DNA of 34,230 nucleotides from Candidatus Ozemibacteraceae bacterium (lineage in GTDB: Bacteria > Muiribacteriota > Ozemobacteria > Ozemobacterales > Ozemobacteraceae). Positions 29,856 to 34,230 of the stretch are shown in pieces; the first letter of the stretch is position 1, and each line of letters starts with the position of its first letter. Position numbers and translations under genes: made by a program. Where the stretch lies: the NCBI GenBank assembly GCA_017998915.1, contig JAGOCE010000005.1, positions 1 through 34,230 of the forward strand, given 5' to 3'. The notes beneath the pieces are model-generated. The model was given only the letters and a program-made list of their open reading frames with translations, was not told the origin of the DNA and searched no databases.

Positions 29856-32249
29856 ATGAACCGACGCGGTTTTGCCTACATCATCGCCGTCCTGATCCTC
29901 GGTCTCCTCGCCTTCATGGGCATGTTCCTCAAGCAGACGACCAGCACGGAATACACCCAGGCGGCGTTTTCGGTGTATGCGACGATGGCCCAGCAGCTGG
30001 CCGAGGCCGCCGCCGACGAAGCGACCGTCCAGCTCTACAAGCTGTTCAAGGACGGCTCGGAAGACGGCAAGAAGGGGCCGCTGCTTCGTCAGTTGTCCAC
30101 CTCCGACTATCGCGACAAGGGCGGCTCGACGGGCCTGAACCCGACGCTCCTCGACGTTCTGCCGCCGTTCAAGAACTACGTCACCCAGACGAACGCGCTG
30201 ATCTCGCTCCACATGACGCGCGCCGGCTTCGAGATCGAGAAGGTCCAGCCGCGCATCACCGACTGCCGGCCGATCGACCACCGCCCGCTCAGCAAGCCGG
30301 AGTGCGTCTACACCCCGAAAGACCGCGCCGACAAGTCGTTCGACAACACGATGACCCGGGACTTCTACCTGAGCGTCGGGTTCGACGTCACCGTCGCCGT
30401 CACCAGCGGCCTGAAGAAAAGCCGGTTCCTGTTCCAGATCACCCGCGACATGAAAGTCGTGAACGTCGGTCCCATCGGCCGGAACTACACGCTGTACAGC
30501 TGCCTCGGCGTCGATCCGCGCGACTCGAGCGAGGTTGCGAACGATCTTTCCCGGGGAAACGGCAGGCTCGTTCTCTGGAACCATCCCTACCAGTCGCGCG
30601 TCTACATTCACGGCCCCGCCGTGATCGGTCTCGAGAATTCCGACACGAATCCGGGTTCGACCGACAAGGCCGAGATGTACGGCGCCTTCATGCAGACGAG
30701 CACGGACGGCAGGCCCGGCTTCAACCTCGCGTTCCAGTATTCCGATACATATAATGGATTATCTTATCTTCCCTTCCCTGCCCGAGCTTTGTGGGAAGGG
30801 CGAGACTACGCGTGGTGGAACAACCTCGACAACACAAAAAAAGACCTCGAGACGATGTCCGACAGCGAGAAGCAGATGTTCGAACACAATACCTACAAGA
30901 AGGGATATCTGCCGCAACGCGAAAAGACGACCTGGTCAGACCTGGGCAAGTTTCTTACGACCGGCATCAGCGAGCTCCAGAAGGAGTATATCCGGGGCAC
31001 GCGGAAAAAACAGGTGTTCTTCCCGGCGGGCCCGTTCTGCCGCTTCCCCTGGAAATATGTTCCGCAGCGCCGCAAGGCCGCGTTTGCCCCCAACCAGATC
31101 GAAGACACCTGGCCCGACCCCGACCCCGACCTGCGCATCGAGCACCGCAACCTGTTCAACGACGCCGACGTCGATGAGCAGACGAAGATTTATGCCGAAG
31201 TCCGCCATTTCATCATCCGGAATGCCGCCGGCATCCGCATTCTCGACACGACCAACAACTACCCGCGCCTCGAGATGCCTGAGTTCAGCCTCAATTACGG
31301 GAATTTCCGCGACGCCGAAGGCCTGTTCGACGCGCTCTGGAGCGGCGTCAAGGATCTCGCCGTGGGCGCCTGGCGGAACATCACCACGCCGGCCAAGCTG
31401 CTCTGGCACGCCGGCGGCTCTCTCGTCGGGCTCGTCATCAAACCACAGGATCCAAAGTCCCCGACGGCCATGAACGATTCCGATCTGCGCAATTTTTACC
31501 CGACCAATTTCAAGTATTTCTTCAAGGCCGCCACGCACAAGCTGAAGAGCACGGCGGAGATCCCGAAAGACAAGGACGGCTTCTGGATTCTCGACGGCCT
31601 CTACTGGCTCGACACGTTCGAGACGTCCGGCCCGGTCGTCTACAAGGGAAAAGGAATGATCTTCGTCGGCGACAATTACAAGCCGGCGGTGATCCGCGGC
31701 AACATCATCGCCGCGCGCGCCAGCGACGGCACGCGCAGCGACAGCCACCTGACCATCGTCTATTACCCGTTCAACAGCAACGGCACCCTGCCCGACCTGA
31801 ACCAGTGCCAGCTGATCATCGAAGGCAAGGGGAAGAAGATCGAAGCGTCGGTGTTCTCGCTCGCCGGCATCCGCACCACTGACGGAGCCATGAGCGAACA
31901 GGATTTCCGCGACTGCGGTCTGAATCCCGAGGACATTCCCGCAAAGTGGAGCACGTCCCTCAAGCTGCCCGACCTGCGGGACAAGGTCAACTCGATCATC
32001 GGCAACTACTGCAACTTTTTCATGAAGAAGTCCCGCATCGACGGCGACCTCTGGGTGTTTCACGATGTAAACAATCCATTATTTTTCACGAAGACGGCGG
32101 ACAAAACCTGGACGATCAACCAGTTCCTCGAAGACCAGGAGCGTGACAACGACGCAAAACCGAACACCGAAGCTCACGAGATCGCAGCCCATGTCGTCGT
32201 CATGAGTCCGCGAATCCAGCACCTCCATTTCTCCGGAGCCACCCAGTGA
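29856..32249 (+). CDS. Large PilX-like protein with a pilin-type N-terminus
   Basis: 797 residues from the ATG at 29856 (GGGGGAGA 3-4 nt upstream; a start at 29811 would add 15 residues). N-terminus MNRRGFAYIIAVLILGLLAFMG then an amphipathic run (QQLAEAAADEATVQLYKLF) resembles PilX-type minor pilin starts: G-F at the expected cut, no Glu at position 5. The rest, unusually long for PilX (about 200), is an exported region rich in aromatic and charged residues; it includes a stretch with a TCRPIDHRP-like Cys and many Trp/Tyr, no enzyme motif that I know. It overlaps the PilV-like gene by GTGA, first of a minor-pilin operon. Confidence 0.72.
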   Translation: MNRRGFAYIIAVLILGLLAFMGMFLKQTTSTEYTQAAFSVYATMAQQLAEAAADEATVQLYKLFKDGSEDGKKGPLLRQLSTSDYRDKGGSTGLNPTLLDVLPPFKNYVTQTNALISLHMTRAGFEIEKVQPRITDCRPIDHRPLSKPECVYTPKDRADKSFDNTMTRDFYLSVGFDVTVAVTSGLKKSRFLFQITRDMKVVNVGPIGRNYTLYSCLGVDPRDSSEVANDLSRGNGRLVLWNHPYQSRVYIHGPAVIGLENSDTNPGSTDKAEMYGAFMQTSTDGRPGFNLAFQYSDTYNGLSYLPFPARALWEGRDYAWWNNLDNTKKDLETMSDSEKQMFEHNTYKKGYLPQREKTTWSDLGKFLTTGISELQKEYIRGTRKKQVFFPAGPFCRFPWKYVPQRRKAAFAPNQIEDTWPDPDPDLRIEHRNLFNDADVDEQTKIYAEVRHFIIRNAAGIRILDTTNNYPRLEMPEFSLNYGNFRDAEGLFDALWSGVKDLAVGAWRNITTPAKLLWHAGGSLVGLVIKPQDPKSPTAMNDSDLRNFYPTNFKYFFKAATHKLKSTAEIPKDKDGFWILDGLYWLDTFETSGPVVYKGKGMIFVGDNYKPAVIRGNIIAARASDGTRSDSHLTIVYYPFNSNGTLPDLNQCQLIIEGKGKKIEASVFSLAGIRTTDGAMSEQDFRDCGLNPEDIPAKWSTSLKLPDLRDKVNSIIGNYCNFFMKKSRIDGDLWVFHDVNNPLFFTKTADKTWTINQFLEDQERDNDAKPNTEAHEIAAHVVVMSPRIQHLHFSGATQ

Positions 32250-32740
32250 TCACTCCTTCTTCCGGGCGTTCTGCCGACAACTCGCGGTTTTCCAGCCGGT
32301 CGGCATTTTCCACGCCGGAGCTGCTGATGACGATTCTCATCTTCTCGTTCGGCATGCTCCCCCTGATCGTGCTGTTCCAGAGCAGCCACAAGACGACGGC
32401 CCAGGCGAAGAACCTGATGATCGCCCAGAGCCTCGGACGGACGATCATCGACGAAGTCCGGAGTCTCGGCTTCGCCGGGATCAGACGAGAACTCGACGAT
32501 CCGACGTTCGGCCTGTTCCACGACTGGAAGCAGGTCAAGGGCAAGATGGTCGAATCGGACGATACCTCGATCACCTGGCCGACCTATTACGAGCGGTTTG
32601 AGACGAAGGTGGCAGCAAACGCCGACGACGATGCCCACCCGACGAAATACCGCATCGAGATGGAAGTCCGGTGGCGCGAGCCCGACCGCACGTTCAGCCT
32701 CGGGTTCGGCACCGTGGTGGTGAATTATGCCGAGAACTGA
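32246..32740 (+). CDS. PilV/GspI-like minor pseudopilin
   Basis: 164 residues from the GTG at 32246, which overlaps the stop of the previous gene (GTGA). A 20-residue leader rich in S and R is followed by FSTPELLMTILIFSFGMLPLIVLF: Glu 25 is at position 5 after the likely cut between Ala 20 and Phe 21 (Ala instead of the usual Gly). The helix and the amphipathic AQAKNLMIAQSLGRTIIDEVRS match PilV/GspI-type minor pilins. The exported part is about 110 residues and lacks Cys. The next gene starts inside it (14-nt overlap). Confidence 0.8.
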   Translation: MITPSSGRSADNSRFSSRSAFSTPELLMTILIFSFGMLPLIVLFQSSHKTTAQAKNLMIAQSLGRTIIDEVRSLGFAGIRRELDDPTFGLFHDWKQVKGKMVESDDTSITWPTYYERFETKVAANADDDAHPTKYRIEMEVRWREPDRTFSLGFGTVVVNYAEN

Positions 32741-33524
32741 GACGATGCCGCTGCGCCGGGGTTTCACCCTCATGGAAATGATGGTGACGGTCGTCATCGT
32801 CACGTTCCTGATGGGCTACGCATGGAAGATCTATTTCGGCGGCCGGGAAACGATGCGGTATAACGTCTCGATGAGCCAGATGCAGTCGGAGGCTCGCTGG
32901 TTCTTCGACCAGATCAGCCGCGACGTCGCCGCCTGCTACCGGTTCTACGCCGTCAACCCGGCCGAAAAGAAACTCGGGATGTATTGTTTTCAATATACAA
33001 GGACCCCGCTCGACTACATTCTCTACGACGACAGCGCCGGTGGAGCCGCCATTCCACCCGCACGCCAGCAGATCGACGTGCTGAAGGTTGAGTATGTCTG
33101 GAGCGCCGACGGCAAGGTCAAGCGCACCCAGACCCCCGGGAAGCTCAGGTTCCAGGAAGCGTCCTCCACCTTCACCGAGGGACCTGCATCGCAGTATTCA
33201 GGTACCGAGAACGAAGCGAAGGAAAAGGTCGTTCTCGAAAATATCGCCGACTTTCTGTTCAAACCCTACGCGCAGGAGTTCGCCCCGAACGCCGCTTCCG
33301 GTGAAGATTACGTGAAGATCGTCCCCGTCGACACCGCAAACGCGGCGAATGCGTCGGCGACGGCATTCATCACCCTCCGGGTCCATAGCAGGATCGACGA
33401 ACGCCATGCCGACCGGCGCGACGAGGAATTGGACATCGTTGCCAAGCTGTACAGCCGCGTCAAGCTCGCCGAAGGGATGAACCCCGGCACGTTCTGCAGC
33501 ACCGACGCGGACGGCAGGTTCTGA
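32727..33524 (+). CDS. PilW/GspJ-like minor pseudopilin
   Basis: 265 residues. Starts with MPRTETMPLRRG then FTLMEMMVTVVIVTFLMGYAWKIYF: a type III prepilin leader, cut after Gly 12, Glu 17 at position 5. Length and beta-rich body with an aromatic core (MSQMQSEARWFFDQISRDVAACYRF) fit PilW/GspJ. ATG 32727 is chosen; an ATG at 32745 in frame is also possible. Overlaps the PilV-like gene by 14 nt. Its processing enzyme should be a PilD-type peptidase, and the only one in the window is the TadV-like enzyme at 10983. Confidence 0.85.
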   Translation: MPRTETMPLRRGFTLMEMMVTVVIVTFLMGYAWKIYFGGRETMRYNVSMSQMQSEARWFFDQISRDVAACYRFYAVNPAEKKLGMYCFQYTRTPLDYILYDDSAGGAAIPPARQQIDVLKVEYVWSADGKVKRTQTPGKLRFQEASSTFTEGPASQYSGTENEAKEKVVLENIADFLFKPYAQEFAPNAASGEDYVKIVPVDTANAANASATAFITLRVHSRIDERHADRRDEELDIVAKLYSRVKLAEGMNPGTFCSTDADGRF

Positions 33525-33527
33525 AGC

Positions 33528-34230
33528 ATGGAACCGAAACGCTGGCCCGTCGTCGTCGCGACGATCGTTCTGCTTCTCTTGATCTACAATTTCCTGAGCA
33601 CCATCTTCAAATCGAACATCAAGCGCTTCTCACACGACCGGATTTACGTCGATTACGCGACGTACAAAAAGGCTCCAAAAGGAACACCGGAAGCTTCATA
33701 TCGTTCGTCGTCGGGGATTTCCCACCAGATGGCCCTCGCCGAACGCCACATGGATACGGATCGTGTCGAAGCCGCCATGACGGCCTTCGATCAGGGAATG
33801 GCCCTCTCGCTTTCGAAGCGGAAGCTGCCGAAAGGCGATGCCCCTCTGCGAGACGAGGCCTACGAGGAAGCGAAACGGCTGGCGGCAATCACGCATCCCG
33901 AAATTGCCCAGGGAAACGCGCTGTATACGGCCGGCAAATTCGACCAAGCCCTTTCCAAATTCAACGAGATCCTGTCGGATCTATCAGAAAAAGATCTCCA
34001 GAACCGCATGAAGTTGTATGACAGCATGTCGGAATGTTACTTCCGGCTGAAGAACAAAGACGGATACGTCCAGTACAAAACGAAGTTCGTCCAGGCCCAG
34101 AAAGAACTCCGGGATATGATCAGACGCGTGTATCCACGCTCGGCTCCGCCCGAAACACCTCTCTGGATCAGCTCGGAAGAGGCGATGACGCACCTGCTCC
34201 GCGTCAAGACGCTCGCCATCCAGCACCTCA
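33528..34230 (+). CDS. Membrane-anchored helical (TPR-like) protein, 3' truncated by the window
   Basis: Frame open from the ATG at 33528 (3 nt after the previous stop) to the right edge, so no stop is seen and the product is at least 234 residues. One membrane helix at about 7-24 (VVVATIVLLLLIYNFLSTIF) after a 5-residue tail, then an outside helical region with TPR-like pairs, e.g. EIAQGNALYTAGKFDQALSKFNEIL at about 126-150 and KLYDSMSECYFRLKN. It is probably in the same operon as the minor pilins. I do not know the family; a scaffold for the pilus is a guess from position. Confidence 0.7.
   Translation, partial: MEPKRWPVVVATIVLLLLIYNFLSTIFKSNIKRFSHDRIYVDYATYKKAPKGTPEASYRSSSGISHQMALAERHMDTDRVEAAMTAFDQGMALSLSKRKLPKGDAPLRDEAYEEAKRLAAITHPEIAQGNALYTAGKFDQALSKFNEILSDLSEKDLQNRMKLYDSMSECYFRLKNKDGYVQYKTKFVQAQKELRDMIRRVYPRSAPPETPLWISSEEAMTHLLRVKTLAIQHL

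Noticed and set aside
30936-32063. Minus-strand 375-codon frame opposite the PilX-like gene
   Set aside because: The plus strand has a pilin-type N-terminus, ribosome-binding site and operon overlaps; the minus product is charge-rich shadow.
1-34230. tRNA, rRNA, CRISPR arrays, riboswitches
   Set aside because: I looked for cloverleaf-like arms, regular direct repeats and known riboswitch cores and found none that I can support.

Overview
The window comes from a GC-rich (roughly 60% by eye) bacterial chromosome. Lipobox and signal-peptide proteins, DapF (diaminopimelate peptidoglycan or lysine), Tad/Flp and type IV pilus-like gene sets and many TPR or carboxypeptidase-regulatory-like secreted proteins suggest a diderm from a poorly sampled phylum. 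The mix recalls Candidatus Riflebacteria/Ozemobacteria, but that is only an inference from gene content. There is no rRNA, tRNA or CRISPR that I can see.

Layout. (1) 1-1084: the 3' end of a secreted beta-sandwich protein and a 24-bp terminator shared with the convergent operon. (2) 7384 down to 1095, minus strand: a tightly coupled housekeeping operon obgE > nadD-yqeK fusion > LCP protein > queA > tgt > TPR protein, with ATGA overlaps. It starts at what looks like a leaderless GTG directly behind an extended -10 box and a 16-bp palindrome. (3) 7549-10895: a DegT-type sugar aminotransferase and a Wzz/BY-kinase-like protein with an altered Walker A, suggesting exopolysaccharide work. (4) 10983-17878: a Tad pilus operon (prepilin peptidase, CpaE with an intact receiver domain, CpaF, TadB, TadC), then a DUF192 gene and a lipoprotein. 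(5) 17885-18650: mobile-element debris (group II intron relic with a deleted reverse transcriptase core, and the tail of an IS3-type transposase). (6) 18828-22626: two TadE-like genes and a very large TadG-like gene, visibly lower in GC. (7) 22664-23381: a second intron relic in the same orientation, an inverted fragment of ridA and a frameshifted transposase fragment; then intact ridA. (8) 23865-23966: a long imperfect palindrome. (9) 24135-27195: an unknown secreted protein, a secreted TPR protein and a polytopic membrane protein with presenilin/signal-peptide-peptidase-like aspartates. (10) dapF and an exported Memo-AMMECR1 fusion. (11) 29856 to the right edge: a type IV pilus-like minor pilin set (PilX-, PilV- and PilW-like) and a membrane-anchored protein cut by the window edge.

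How it fits together. Regions 4 and 6 together make a Tad secretion/pilus system: motor (CpaF), platform (TadB/TadC), localisation ATPase (CpaE), prepilin peptidase and pseudopilins (TadE/TadG). No Flp major pilin, secretin (CpaC/RcpA) or CpaB/RcpC is in the window. The pseudopilin part is separated from the motor part by intron debris, and a second copy of the same debris closes the far side, so the pseudopilin block lies between direct repeats. The most unusual candidates are the presenilin-like membrane protein, the TadG-like protein with a cysteine-rich insert and an amidotransferase-like fold, the exported Memo-AMMECR1 fusion, and the twin intron relics.
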